Source: Trichobilharzia regenti
Lineage: Eukaryota; Platyhelminthes; Trematoda; Strigeidida; Schistosomatidae
DNA length: 64,000 nt
Direction of reading: 5' to 3'
Assembly (NCBI GenBank): GCA_944472135.2
Contig: OX235270.1
Span: 145,467,632-145,531,631, forward strand
This document shows, piece by piece, positions 23,171-35,088 of this stretch. Positions within the stretch are counted from its first letter, which is position 1, and each line of letters begins with the position of its first letter. The notes under the pieces were generated by a model that did no database searches, had not been told where the DNA came from, and worked only from the letters and a program-made list of their open reading frames with translations. The position numbers were made by a program, and so were the translations under genes.

Positions 23171-24005
23171 TGAGTAGTTTGAAAGTTGAAAGACACATAG
23201 ACTCCATTTTACTAGACAGCTTGGGAGAATTATAAGAATGTTGAGCAACACAAGTATTCGAACTCCTGCAAACCGTCTTGATGTGTCCAACTTTACCACA
23301 TTGGTGACACTTAGCACCCCGAAAACGGCAAGTGCTTCGTAGATGTAACTTTCCACAGGATAAACACGGTTTAATGTTTTTGATCTCTCTCTGCATTCTA
23401 TTACTTGTGGACGACAGTTTGGATTGCTTTCCATGAACACTTGTATTTTCGACTTTAGAAAGCATAACATCAGACACTGACGTAGTGGGAGCAGAGTATT
23501 CACTGTTGACATCTTCATATGTAATACAAAAATCTTTAGCAGTTTGAAAGGTACAAGAAGGAATTTGAATTAACTCTTTCTCTAATTTAGGAATATTGAT
23601 TCCAGCAATTAGACGATCACGTAGTTGTGTATGCAGCTGATCTCCAAATTTACACTTTGAAGCTTGTATTTGGAGTTGCAGAATGAAGTCTCGAATCTTC
23701 TGGTTGGGAGAACGTACCAGTTTGTTGAATTGATCCCTCTCTCTGGTCTCAAAAGTAGTTACATGGAAGTGATCTATAAGAAGTTTATGGAGCTTAGCAT
23801 ATGGCAGAGAAATGGGTTTATCTGGAAACGCCAGATTCTTCACCAGGCTATATGCACCTAGCCTAATAGCAGTGATGAAATGAGCAGGTATTTTGTCATC
23901 CCGAACATTCTTGGAAATGCACCACGCATCGAAGCATTCCAAATAATCAGCAATCTCCCGCGGAGACCCATTAATGGGGAATTTTCCCAGGTTACTTAGC
24001 TCCAT
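23100..24005 (-). CDS. B2 Gag with two zinc knuckles
   Basis: A 301-residue frame from ATG 24005, only about 13 bp inside the 5' LTR edge. The capsid-like region starts FPINGSPREIADYLECFDAW, followed by LDHF/RERDQFNKLVR-type sequence near 76-97. Two zinc knuckles follow: C-x2-C-x3-H-x4-C at 214-226 (CLSCGKLHLRSTC) and the classical CCHC at 233-246 (CHQCGKVGHIKTVC). This is the structural and RNA-binding protein of a Mag-like Gypsy element. It is intact up to about residue 275, and the last ~25 residues are out-of-frame sequence after a one-base deletion relative to B1. It is in the same family as 28190-28717 of B1, which carries a stop at codon 71. Confidence 0.85.
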   Translation of the reverse strand: MELSNLGKFPINGSPREIADYLECFDAWCISKNVRDDKIPAHFITAIRLGAYSLVKNLAFPDKPISLPYAKLHKLLIDHFHVTTFETRERDQFNKLVRSPNQKIRDFILQLQIQASKCKFGDQLHTQLRDRLIAGINIPKLEKELIQIPSCTFQTAKDFCITYEDVNSEYSAPTTSVSDVMLSKVENTSVHGKQSKLSSTSNRMQREIKNIKPCLSCGKLHLRSTCRFRGAKCHQCGKVGHIKTVCRSSNTCVAQHSYNSPKLSSKMESMCLSTFKLLKLIQRKPPLQVQQRKCQLFSKMR

Positions 24006-24018
24006 CGCGACGCCAATT

Positions 24019-24213
24019 TGTAGTAATTTATTGTACTTGTAATATTAGTATTTTGAGATGGCGGAATTACACGAATCCAACCAAAACTCAGAGAGGGCAG
24101 CAATCAGGAATTTGTATTTAGCGGAATTCGAATGCAATTCATATATGAAACATATCAACAGTCAACAGTAAGTATTTTAAACAATACAGAGATAGAAATT
24201 GTCAATCACCACA
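24019..24213 (-). repeat. B2 5' LTR (uninterrupted; carries the empty target site of element A)
   Basis: 195 bp TGTAGTAATTT...CACCACA on the plus strand. It contains the uninterrupted run CTCAGAGAGGGCAGCAATCA, which is the site that element A split in the sister LTR. The inner edge is followed on the minus strand by AATTGGCGTCGCGATGGA, a candidate primer-binding site (TGGCG start) that overlaps the gag ATG. Confidence 0.92.
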
Positions 24214-24218
24214 GTATC

Positions 24219-24769
24219 CTCTATATACATGTTATTAGACTCATTTACCAATATCTTTGGATCATAGGAAGACTTCAGGTAGGTTTGGTAGTCAGGGATG
24301 GTCTTTCGTTTGGATATGGTATGCAGTGAGAGACACCTGTATGGTAATCAGATATAAGTATTTTAGAGATATTAGTATCCGCGTTTGGTGTTGACACTGT
24401 GTCAGCTATCTCCCGGGAAATATGCCTTGCCCTATCTGTAGACTATTCGATATGCCAGTGAGGAATTGATCCGATATCTTGGCGTCATTCTATCTGCTGA
24501 TCTTTCCTGGTCGTCTCATATCTCGATGATTTCTAAGAAAATATTCCGTCTTACCTTCTACATCAAGAAGTTAAGATATTCTGGAATAGTCCAACCCTTA
24601 CTCCTACGATTCGTTAACTCTCGCATCCTGCCTATTATTCTCTATTGTTTACCTTTAGTTTTTTTAGGGCTATTGAAGAAAGACCATACCTTATTACGCA
24701 GGATGTTAAAGGCTATCAGCAGGGTAAGCTCTTGAGGTTTGTGTCAATGTGCAAACGATGTGTTTCAAC
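24219..24769 (+). pseudogene. LINE family C, RT C-terminal fragment
   Basis: The frame at 24466-24735 reads IRYLGVILSADLSWSSHISM and then VNSRILPIILYCLPLVFLG, the thumb and C-terminal region of a non-LTR RT. Related copies are at 29428-29830 and 57740-58010. The left portion (24219-24440) has no recognisable coding sequence. It lies between elements B2 and B1 and ends exactly where the B1 LTR begins. Confidence 0.7.
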
Positions 24770-24961
24770 TGTAGTAATTTATTGTAATCGTAGTATTAGT
24801 ATTTCGAGGTGACCGAATTATAAGAATCCAAACAAAACACAGAGAGGGCGGAATTCAGGAATTTGTATTTAGCGGAATTCTAATGCAATTCATATAAGAA
24901 ATATTAACAATCAACAGTAAGTATTTAAACAATACAGAGATAGAAATAGTCAATCACCACA
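24770..24961 (-). repeat. B1 3' LTR
   Basis: 192 bp, related to 28731-28922. The pol stop (24950-24952) lies inside it, 12 bases from the LTR edge, so the coding region and the LTR overlap. Confidence 0.9.
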
Positions 24962-27900
24962 TCCGCCACACGTCGAATGTCTCCTTGCGTATTTATAATG
25001 ATATCGCGGTTTGCTTGCCAGTCTCTGCGATCTTCTAACTGATTCTGTGATATCATTTCCATCAGTATCATCTAGACTTATTTCTGAATTATCTACAAAG
25101 TCAGGATTAGTAGCGGAGTCATTATAATCATAATCGGAACGACCTACCTCATTTATTCTCACTTGATCCAAGTGTCTGTTATGAACTGAATTATCTTCGA
25201 TGTCTAATATCTTCACCATTCGATTTCCCATTCTTTGTAGTATGATACCAATAGAAGGTCTATAATCATTCCCTCTGTAATAATGTACATCAGAAGTCGT
25301 GGACATCAGATGCTTTCTGAGAATTCGAGATTTGAATAGTTTTGCAGGACTTTCATGAGTACTTGTATGCTCCGCATTGCGATATTGAAGTAAGAAGTTA
25401 TCCACACATCTCTCTAGCTCATCAAGATTTTGAGGACTCATTGATGCTATAGCACTCTTTAATGTTCGTACAAAATTTTCTGCCAACCCGTTTGACTGAG
25501 GATGACGTGGTGCTGTGTACAAATGACGACAACCTATATGTTTGAGCCAATCATTGAAGTTCTTCTCCGTAAAATGAGTACCATTGTCAGTAACTAAGAC
25601 ATCTGGAATTCCTTCTCGACTAAAAATCTTTCTCAACGCTCTGTGAGTGAATTTGGCATTAGGACTATCTGTAATGATGACTTCTGGCCATCTAGAATAA
25701 GAATCCACAATAACTAAAGCATAATATGAATTTAAGAATGGACCACAGTAATCTGCATGAATACGCTGCCAAACCTCACAAGATGCAGGCCACGGTGTCC
25801 ACGATGACTTCCCATAGGACATTTTATGTAAACAGCTAGAACAGCTCTTTGATCTTTTGTTAATGTCAGCATCAATTTCCGGCCACCAGCATGTTAGGCG
25901 TGCTAATGATTTCATCTTATCAGCTCCTAGATGAGCAGAATGTAGATCATCCAAAATCGCAGATCTTAATGTTGGAGGAATAATAATTCTGTCATTCAGA
26001 CATAGAAATCCTTCAGGATGGACTGAAATCTCATCTCTTCGCTTATAAAAGTCTGGAAATCTTCGCTTACACTGAACATTCCAACCTCTTTTTGTTGCAT
26101 TTATAACGCATCCGTAATATTTCCGAGTATCATTTATAAGTCGAACTCGATCCACCGGTAACGGCTGGACTAATAAGCAATCAGTATCATTAGCAGCATT
26201 TTCAAATAATGAATAACGAGATAAGAAGTCTGCATGAGGTATATCCTTTGCCGATCTATGTTCAATAGTGTAATCATATGCACTTAGTTCTAAACTCCAT
26301 CTTTGAACCATAGCAGCAGATGATTTATTCAAAGATTTTTCTGGATTGTAAATGAATTTCAAAGCTTGATGATCAGTAACTATGTGAAACTTAGTACCAA
26401 AGAGATACTTGTGCAAGCGTCTTATTGCCCATACAACTGCTAGAGCTTCTTTCTGGGTTTGTGAGTACCCTTGTTCACTCTTACTTAGACGTCTTGAAAT
26501 ACAAATAACAGGTTGTCCATTTTGCTCAAGTACTGCAGCTATACCCATAGGAGAAGCATCTGTAGTGAGAACAGACTTATCTTTCGATAAAAAAGGTCTT
26601 AGGAAAGCTTGTTTATTAAGAAACTCCAAAGTTTTTCGCAAGATATTCTCATGTTGTTGTTCCCACTTAAACTGTTTACTGGAGACAATCTCAAAAAGTG
26701 GAGATAACCGTTGAGTGAAGTTGGGAATGAATCTGGAGTAAAACTGAAGAGTACCTATCCATGATCTCAACGATGACATATTATTAGGTGACGGTGCTTG
26801 AATTAGAGGTGCCAAACGACTAGCATCAGGTCTGAAACCTTCGGAGTCTACTGTGTATCCCAAGCATGATACAGACGACAAAGTGAAATGGCATTTAGAT
26901 GGATTAACAAGAACATTATTCTCACATAAACGCCTGAACAGTTTTAAAAGACGTTCATTATGCAATTCGATATTAGGACCATGAACTATAATGTCGTCTT
27001 GGTATGACTCAACACCATCTAATCCATCTATCATCTGATTTATTACATTTTGAAATATTGCGGGTGAAACCTTTAAACCAAAAGGCAAGAACTTATACTT
27101 GAACAATCCAAATGGAGTATTAATGGTTGTTAATGCACTAGACGCCTCATCAAGAGGAATTTGCAAATAGGCATCTTTTAGATCTATTTTGGAAAAGTAT
27201 CTTGAGCCATGTAGCTTGTAGAGAATGTCTTCAGTTTCTAGAGTAGTGCAACTTTGCTGTAGTAGACGACTATTGAGTGTAAGGCGGTAGTCACCACAAA
27301 TTCTAGGTGTTTTTCCATCAGCCTTTAGTGGCGTAACAATAGGAGTAGCCCAATTTGAAGACTCAACTGGCATAAGTATGCCTTGCTCAACCAACTTGTC
27401 TAACTCTTTCTTAACTGCATCTCGCAATCCATATGGAATTAATCGGCGTTTCAGGAAGATAGGATCACCCTCTATTTCAAGATGGATGGGCTGAATCTTC
27501 ATACCACCTACACTCTTTGAACATTGGAGAAGTAATTCTCTGAACAAAGATTCATCAAACAACTCAGTACAAAGTGAGATTTCGACATTTAACAATCTAA
27601 GGGCTTTTAATCCCAATAAAGATGGACCATATTCACTAACAAGAAAGGGAATATTTACAAAATTACCACTGTCTGATTTCAAAGAAATGTTAGTAGCACC
27701 GATAAGAGGTAATTTATGACCAGTTATGCCTGTAATTGAACTAGTAGTAGGGTCTATCTGGACATTCTTACAAATCGATTGTAAATCTTTCTTAGAAATT
27801 ATAGATTCAGTACTCCCAGTATCAATTATAAAACAATGGGACTTGCCTGAACTTGTAGTGAAGGTTCTCATTAGATGAGATTGAGTATTGGGAAAAGTTG

Positions 27901-28717
27901 AAAGACACATCGACTCCATTTTACTAGACAGCTTGGGAGAATTATAAGAATTTTGAGCAACATAAGTATTCGAACTTCTGCAAACAGTCTTGATGTGTCC
28001 AACTTTACCACATTTGTGACACTTAGCACCCCGAAAACGGCAAGTGCTTCGTAGATGTAACTTTCCACAGGATAAACACGGTTTAATGTTTTTGATCTCT
28101 CTCTGCATTCTATTACCTGTGGACGACAGTTTGGATTGCTTTCCATGAACACTTGTATTTTCGACTTTAGAAAGCATAACATCAGACACTGACGTAGTGG
28201 GAGCAGAGTATTCACTGTTGACATCTTCATATGTAATACAAAAATCTTTAGCAGTTTGAAAGGTACAAGAAGGAATCTGAATTAACTCTTTCTCTAACTT
28301 AGGAATATTGATTCCAGCAATTAGACGATCACGTAGTTGAGTATGCAGCTGATCTCCAAAGTTACACTTTGAAGCTTGTATTTGGAGTTGCGGAATAAAG
28401 TCTCTAATCCTGTGGTTGGGAGCACGAACCAGTTTGTTGAATTGAGCCCTCTCTCTGGTCTCAAATGTAGTTATATGGAAGTGATTTATCAGAAGTTCAC
28501 GAATCTAGTCATATGACAGAGAAATGGGTTTATCTGGAAACGTCAGAGTCTTCACTAGGCTATATGCACCTAGCCCAATAGCAGTGATGAAATGAGCAGG
28601 TATTTTGTCATCCCGAACATTCTTGGAAATGCACCACGCATCGAAGCATTCAAGATAATCAGCAATCTCCCGCGGAGAACCATTAATAGGGAAGTTTCCA
28701 AGGTTATTTAGTTCCAT
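24950..28717 (-). pseudogene. B1 gag-pol, single frame with one in-frame stop
   Basis: The frame from ATG 28717 to the stop at 24950 is open for 1,255 codons except for one TAG at 28505-28507 (codon 71). Downstream of the stop: two zinc knuckles (CLSCGKLHLRSTC; CHKCGKVGHIKTVC); aspartic protease IIDTGSTES; RT with GDYRLTLN, FSKIDLKDAYLQIP and catalytic YQDD (about codon 570); RNase H (TTDASPMGIAAVL, TDHQALKF, ADFLSR); integrase with HSAH and CSSC zinc ligands and a DDE core (HADYCGPF, VTDNGTHF, NGLAENF). Counted from 28189, YQDD is at 396-399. YQDD and a fused Gag-Pol frame suit the Mag lineage. B2 has a sense codon at the stop position, so the stop is private to this copy. All pol catalytic residues remain. 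Confidence 0.88.
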
Positions 28718-28730
28718 CGCGACGCCAATT
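28718..28730 (-). promoter_or_regulatory. Candidate primer-binding site of B1
   Basis: On the minus strand the bases next to the 5' LTR are AATTGGCGTCGCGATGG. TGGCG is the usual start of a primer-binding site matching a tRNA ending in CGCCA. The gag ATG lies within it, as in B2. The tRNA is not identified. Confidence 0.5.
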
Positions 28731-28922
28731 TGTAGTAATTTATTGTACTTGTAATATTAGTATTTTGAGATGGCGGAATTACACGAATCCAAACAAAACA
28801 CAGAGAGGGCGGAATTCAGGAATTTGTATTTAGCGGAGTTCTAATGCAATTCATATAAGAAATATTAACAATCAACAGTAAGTATTCAAACAATAGAGAG
28901 ATAGAAATAGTCAATCACCACA
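28731..28922 (-). repeat. B1 5' LTR
   Basis: 192 bp. Its first 60 bases on the plus strand are the same as the B2 5' LTR at 24019 and unlike the B1 3' LTR, while the rest matches B1. This mosaic suggests gene conversion or recombination between B copies. Confidence 0.9.
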
Positions 28923-30560
28923 AAAAGTTACTCTTACTTAATCTTCAACCTTCACCTAAAGCCTTTAGCGATCCTAAACCATTCCCTTATAAACACAGTG
29001 GAAGTACTTTAGATGCAGTTTCAGTTTTGTGCCATAACATTGTCTCCAGCCTAGACAAGGGGCTTAATTTTTTCGCTGCACCTTCCTAGATTACACATCT
29101 GCTTACGACTCAGTACCTAGGGTCATTTTGTTAAACAAGCTTGGTGAAACTCAAACTGACTGTTGGCTTGTCAAATAGCTGCATTCTTATTTCTCACAAA
29201 GAAAGCAGTACACTGTATGTCAGGGAAAGTCGTCCACTTCTTTGCTTACTGAGCCTGGTGTCCCTCAAGGTGCTGTCCTTTCTCCTTTTCTGTTTTCTTT
29301 CTTCTTGCATGATTTGCCTCACTTTGATGAAATGAACTTTGTTAAGTATGTCGATGATCTAACTATTTCAACGTCTGTGCTAAGATGAACAGCTTTCTAT
29401 GAGGAATTAGCAAATGGTCTTCGTCTAATGGTCGGTCTTAAACTAAATCCTTCCGAATGTGAGACTGTTAATTTCAGTTTCCGATGTAAACGAAAGTTAA
29501 ATGAAGCCTTTGATCCCTATGACCCTTGGAAAATTCATGACACTGACATAGAAATCAAGTCTGAAGTTAAGTATCTTGGATTAATTCTTTCTTCTGACCT
29601 ATCCTGGTCTTCTGATGTCTTAGCGATTTCCTAGTCTGACTGTTTACATTAAGATGTTAACGCACCCAAGCATAAATCAACCACTCCTCCTCTTCCACTT
29701 TGTCAACTCGTGCATCTTACCTATTCTTCTTTACTGTTCACACTTATTCTCTCCTGGATTGCTTAAAAAGACTATGTCATACCTCGTAGAACTCTGAAGA
29801 CTGTCAGTCAGTAGGGCGAGTGGTGGTATCCCATTGGGCCACGTCGTTGACATTGTCACTGAAAGGCACTTGATGTCATGTAACAAATTTGCTAAAGGAA
29901 TTTCGTCAGACTCTGAGCACCCACTCTACCCGCAGCTTCAATTTAGTGTCTCCTTAGGTAAAACAAGAAGTCTTTTCAGAAGACTTTATACACGTACGTC
30001 TAAGTATAAAAATTCCACTATATCATATTTAGCACGTACTTTATGTGATGAAAATGGTGTCAGGCATGAACTAACTAACCTTCTTTGCACTACTAAATAA
30101 GCCACTTCTTCCACCCTACAGTACCAAACTTTATTGTTATTATATTTCTTATATTCATAATCCTGTCAAATTTTTGTTTTTATTTATTTATTTTTCATAA
30201 GTGTGAACATCGTTTAAGCTGTGTTACCACTACTAATCTTGTATTTCCCCTCACTATACTATATCAACAGAATATCAGGTTCAATAATCTATAACATGCT
30301 AACATTTCCAAGCTGAATCGACAAAACTGTTTGAAACAAACTCACTGTTATTAATATTATTATTATTTTTAATGATCTCACTTCGTGCTTCGAATATTTT
30401 TGACTTTATATCGTAAAGGTGGATAAATTCTTCTGGTTACTTTTGTTTTAAGTTTTAATTTTATTTGTATTTTAAGTAAATCAGATGCAATATTGTGACA
30501 AATGCTGAGAATTTCATTCTGTATTATAAGTACTGTTTTTGGAATAAAGTAAGTTAATAT
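28923..30560 (+). pseudogene. LINE family C, RT and 3' end, decayed
   Basis: Starting directly at the B1 LTR edge, broken frames encode an RT: LLLNLQPSPKAF, then FLDYTSAYDSVPR, GVPQGAVLSPFLFSF and YVDDLTIS (catalytic YVDD near 29350), then YLGLILSSDLSWSS (about 29572-29613). Frameshifts and stops are frequent. A long AT-rich 3' UTR ends near 30510-30560 with GTACTGTTTTTGGAATAAAG and ATTATTATT. Other copies of the same 3' end are at 51903-52430 and 58370-58660. This looks like an L2/CR1-like LINE with a simple-repeat tail. Confidence 0.75.
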
Positions 30561-31639
30561 TATTATTATTATGTTATTACTTACGAAAGACCGCAAATGT
30601 TTAAGGGTCCCAACCGAAACATAAAGCCTAAAAATGGTGTTCATCACAATAATATTAAAGAAAAGCGCCTGTATTCCTTACTAGGATTGACGTTCCATGT
30701 CCCACTTGGAAACGTGATGGATCCAAAAATTAGAGTTACATTTGGAGATCGCTTCTGAATGAGCTAAAGTGCTTCGAGGGCGTGAAGGGGATTTTGATGT
30801 TCGCGCAAACTTACGATTTATGCCATCGCAAGTTCTTCCCCTGTCGTATATTATTCACTCTGCTTAGACCAAAGACAAACTGAAACAGAAGATTTGTCGT
30901 CCAGAATACATGATATATTTCAGGGTCAGAATCGTAGTTCAATGAAGATTGCTCAGCTAGATAAGGATCTAGCATGGGAAGACGAATGTAACAAGACAGA
31001 GTCTCAAATGGCGAGAGTACTTCACCGCAGACCTTCAGCTCAACGAATCAACTTAAGCAGTGATGATCCGCACCCAATGTTGAGTGCAGAATCTTGTCGG
31101 CTTGTGATTTTGGGGAAATATTTACCACTAAGGGTTTAAATAATCCCCAACGATGTCTTTACCTATAGCCCATCTACACAGTATAACCTCGGGTATCGAG
31201 CTTCGTCTTTTAGTGTGCTTCGTTGCTACACAAAACACAGATCACATTTCTTCAGTGTGGAACTTCGTTATAGTTGGAACCGCTTCCAAATGAAATCAGA
31301 AATAGTTATGCCCCGCAGTTTTTTATCTGTTTTGAACGGACGCATAACTGACGGTGGGTTAGAAGTAGTCTGTGATAGGTTAGAAATTAAGGGAGTTTAA
31401 ATGAAAATTATTTGACCCACACTATTATCTCCAGAAATTTTGTATTTTTTCCGTCTCTGTCCTCCTCACGATTGGTTTCAAACGCCAAGAGCTTTGCGGA
31501 AATTATGAGCTTTTAACCGGAACATTTTGAATGCATTTCCGATAAAATTGTATCATGAGAGTTTTAGTGCACTAACAGTTTAATATCCTGGTCCAGTAAT
31601 CACTTGGTTGAAGATGATTACGTTGAAACCTCTGGTGAC
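30561..31639. other. No gene recognised
   Basis: About 1.1 kb without a recognisable domain, repeat family or RNA gene. Open frames at 30894-31139 and 31215-31400 show no motif. Confidence 0.45.
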
Positions 31640-34200
31640 TGTATAATGATAATAATTAATTATTTCATTGGGTTCCGAGTGGAACATAGGGAGGGCTTCA
31701 AAAACACTTCTCCTCTTTCTTCTATTCTCTGCCATCCTCTTTATCTGGATCAAAATCACCCATTATTTCATCTGTCATCTCCTCCATTCCACACAACCTT
31801 CTCCAGCATGTTTCCTATATAAGCGAATGCAGAAAGTAACCTCTGTTAAATCACTCCCACTGACAGTGATTGGTGCTGGTTGTTGTTGTTGCTGTTGTTA
31901 ATCACGTCCCCTTTCTCTATGTTCACCTGCATTCCTGTCTTTGCTGCAAGTCAGCCTTTTCAGTCAGTTTGTTGGTTTTCGCCTGCAAGTCTTCGAGTGT
32001 GTGTGTGACATTTAACATAAGTCATCCATGCACAAAATCCAGATCTTCTGAGGTCAGCGTAGTGCATTTCTGTCTTCTCACTCTCAACCCGCATTCTGAC
32101 GCATAATCCAATCTACCGAAATTAAGAATATCATCAGTGGTAATAGGCAGGCAGCCTTGTCTTACTCCTGTATGCACTTCGAACGCCTCATTGAGTTTTC
32201 CGTTGTGGATTACCTGGTACTTGGCGGGCAGTCATATATATTCAGTTGTTGAATTAGTCTGATAAAGTCTAGGGCACTACATGCCGTGGTTTTGGAGTGG
32301 TTTCCAGATTAGTTCTCGGTCAACGCTGTCGAAGGCCTTCTCCCAAGTCGACGAAGTTAAGGTAGAGGTTTAACTGTCACTCAATTCTTTGACCTGCGAT
32401 GATGATGATGATGTGTTGAGTCTCAATTTAATCAGCACATTGTTTGCTCTTCCTGTATCCAGCTTGTTGTGGAGATGGGGGGGGGGGTTCTGCATCCAGT
32501 GCATCCTTTATTCCCTCCAGGGTGATAATACTTAGTATTTTACTTGGCGTGGGCGGCACTGTTATCCCATGCCAGTCCTTGCAGAGTGAGGACTAAGTCG
32601 TCCTTCTTTGGCATATTTGCAGGGTATCCAGTCTTCCTTCTAATTGGTAGGCGGCTTTCCTTCCTTCTTCCCAAACCTTTTGCAATAATGGCGTGAGAAC
32701 ATCTGCGGCAGTCTCTGAGTCCGTTTTCAGTGCATCGCGGTGGGAAAATTCCATCTGGCTCTTCTGCCTCCCCGGCCGGCGTTCAGGATTTCTTCTGTCG
32801 TTCGTTGGAGGGTTGATGTCCACTGACAGGCAGTTCTCTGCGTGCTGTTGGTGGTGGTGATAATATTTCTTGGGGAGTTGCATGTGACAGTCGACTGAAG
32901 AGTTTTTCGAAGTGATCAGCCCAGGTTACCCCAAACATCTTTTATTCGTTTCATCATTTGGGCTGATCCCTTTCCGTACAGAGACCTGGTTAGCTCATAT
33001 AATGTTGTGAGGTCTCTTTTACCTGCGGTCTGCCTCTTCTGTTTCAGTCGCCAGTTGGTGTGTCGTAGAGTTGTCTTTGGTTTTTCCTAGCACCCTTCTT
33101 CACTTCTTTCCTAATTCAGTGCAATGTACATTGCTGTGAACTCAGCTTCTCCTTCTGTCAACCATTTATGCATTGAGTAATCTTCTCTTTCACCATCCTC
33201 CTCTCCTCTTTTCTGTTACCTTCCAGGTAGGTGTTCGTTGATAACCATTCCTTATCGTGTCTCTTCTTTCTTCCCAGGACAGTTGTACACGTTCCGTTAA
33301 ACATTGCCTCCAGACAGTTCTAGTGTCCTTACACGCTGTCTTCCTCACTGATGCCACGTAGTGTGTCCGACTTTGCTATGATCTGGTCTGTAATAAAGAC
33401 AGCTATCCCTTGTAGTTTTGTCTTTCAGTTTCTGGATGTTGAACTTGAATGATAGTGGCCTGTCTCCAGTTGTTCTGAAGGACTTCAGCTTCGCCTTGAA
33501 GGTTCCTTGAACTAGATGATGGTCTGAGCCTAAATTTTCTTCCATTGTCTACTTTGTATTCAGCAGGCAGGCTGCGTGTTGACTTCCTTCATCAGCATCG
33601 AGGTGAAGTTCATCTAGTTTGTGGTATGTTCGTCAGGTGAAATCCATTTCTCTGGCCTTGTGTATATCCTGGTGCTTGTATACGCTGCCTTCAATCACCA
33701 AATCACTGAAAACGCAGAAGTCTACGAAAAGTTCTCCACTCTTATTCATTTCTCCAGGTGAGAGCCTCTCGACCAATGATGGGTTGTTTTAATTTACTGT
33801 CTACTCCCAGCTCACCTGGCATTCATAAAATCCGTGAGAGTTTTGATGTAGCCATTCGGGATGCAGTGCATTACTGTTTGTAGTTGTCTGTAAAAATCTT
33901 CCCTCTGGTTCGGAGTTGTTTTCAGCAATGTACGTAGCATTGGATAATTGTAACCCTCCTTCCTTTTCAGTTGAGTCTTGTTGTTATAATCCTGCATGAA
34001 GAGATTGGTTCTCATTGCACGAGAGCTTTGGCTGCCACTTGTGACATTATGATAGCAACTCACTGCCTCAGTGTGCTCGCGGTTGTTGTCTGGGTGACCA
34101 GACTGGAGTAGATTACTGACTCTCCAGCTGACAATTTTGTCAGTCCACATTCATTCCATCTGCTTTCGCAGACACCCAGCTCTTCCATGACATATCATCT
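31640..34200 (-). pseudogene. LINE family D, longest but decayed copy (endonuclease and RT remnants)
   Basis: Read on the minus strand, 34150-33812 holds endonuclease sequence (NQREDFYRQLQTVMHCIPN), and 33545-33345 includes the final endonuclease motif GSDHHLV. 32883-32593 is the endonuclease-RT linker, and near 32390-32290 is RT (LYLNFVD, then a frameshifted AFDSVDREL). The 3' end near 31640-31690 reads CTATGTTCCACTCGGAACCC and then short AAT-type repeats, as in other D copies at 53811, 59935 and 61870. Frameshifts and stops throughout make it non-functional. Confidence 0.75.
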
Positions 34201-35011
34201 CATTTCTTTGGCAACCTTAGTAGCTTGTGTAGTATTAAACGAAGACTTGGTAAAGGAATGCTTATTTGGAAACTAGTACCTCTACATAGCCAAATTGTGT
34301 ATACTTTATCTTCAACTCTCCATTTCCATACATCTTCGTGTTGTGGTACTTATGGCCTTCATATTGTGTTTATTTGTGTTCTTTTCACGACTCTCATATA
34401 TCGCCTCAACGCTGTATCATTTGCCTTCCCTGATATAAAACGCATCTTCCTGGTATTTAATGAACGTCTCTTTATATACTAATGATAAATGTTATCAGTA
34501 GCCATCGTTACAGTACCTTGTATGTAGATTCCCCATCTCCATTCTTATTTTTGCCTACGTAGAAAGGCTTTCATCAGCCAGTTGTGTCATTTCGCCTCTC
34601 TAATTTCAGAGATTACGTTTTTTCTAAAAATTTTCTGAATTTTTGATATTTTCACTGTGCGTTGGAGTTTCTGTAGCAGTTTGAATGGTTTTCTGGGGGG
34701 TAGGGTCGATAGCCTTATACCCAACCCTCCCTTTTTACCCGGGCTTGGGACCGACTAGCTAGCTAGTAAACTAGGCAAGACTGGTCACTGCTTAAAACTG
34801 TAGTCAAATCAGGCAACTTGTAGGAGGAGAGTCTGTGTCTCCCCAAATCACCGTTCAAATGGTAGTCATCTGATCAGTCAACCTTCTCTGTAAGTCTGAC
34901 TACACTGTCAGTCTGGAGGAATAAGGACTTTTAACTTAACTTTTCCATAATTCCAACCGTGATAATACCAAGATCTTTTGATCATCTGTTAAAATTTACT
35001 GCTTTCTCCTC

Positions 35012-35012
<1 letters not shown>
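34201..35012. other. No gene recognised
   Basis: About 800 bp with no supported coding sequence. It could contain more 5' sequence of the decayed family D LINE, but no motif could be confirmed. Confidence 0.4.

Positions 35013-35081
<69 letters not shown>
35013..35081. repeat. (TA)n microsatellite
   Basis: A 69 bp uninterrupted TA run directly beside the 5' junction of the Penelope-tail/SINE unit at 35089. Confidence 0.95.
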
Positions 35082-35084
<3 letters not shown>

Positions 35085-35088
35085 AATT

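Larger units (their letters stand above)
24770..28922 (-). mobile_element. Gypsy element B1, Mag-like, full-length
   Basis: Bounded by 192 bp LTRs (24770-24961 and 28731-28922) and carrying one gag-pol frame. The LTRs differ at about 12 positions (about 6%). No target duplication is seen: left flank ...TTTCAAC, right flank AAAAGTTAC. Flanking LINE C pieces are in the wrong order for a simple insertion, so this copy has probably been rearranged or formed by recombination between B copies. Confidence 0.88.
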
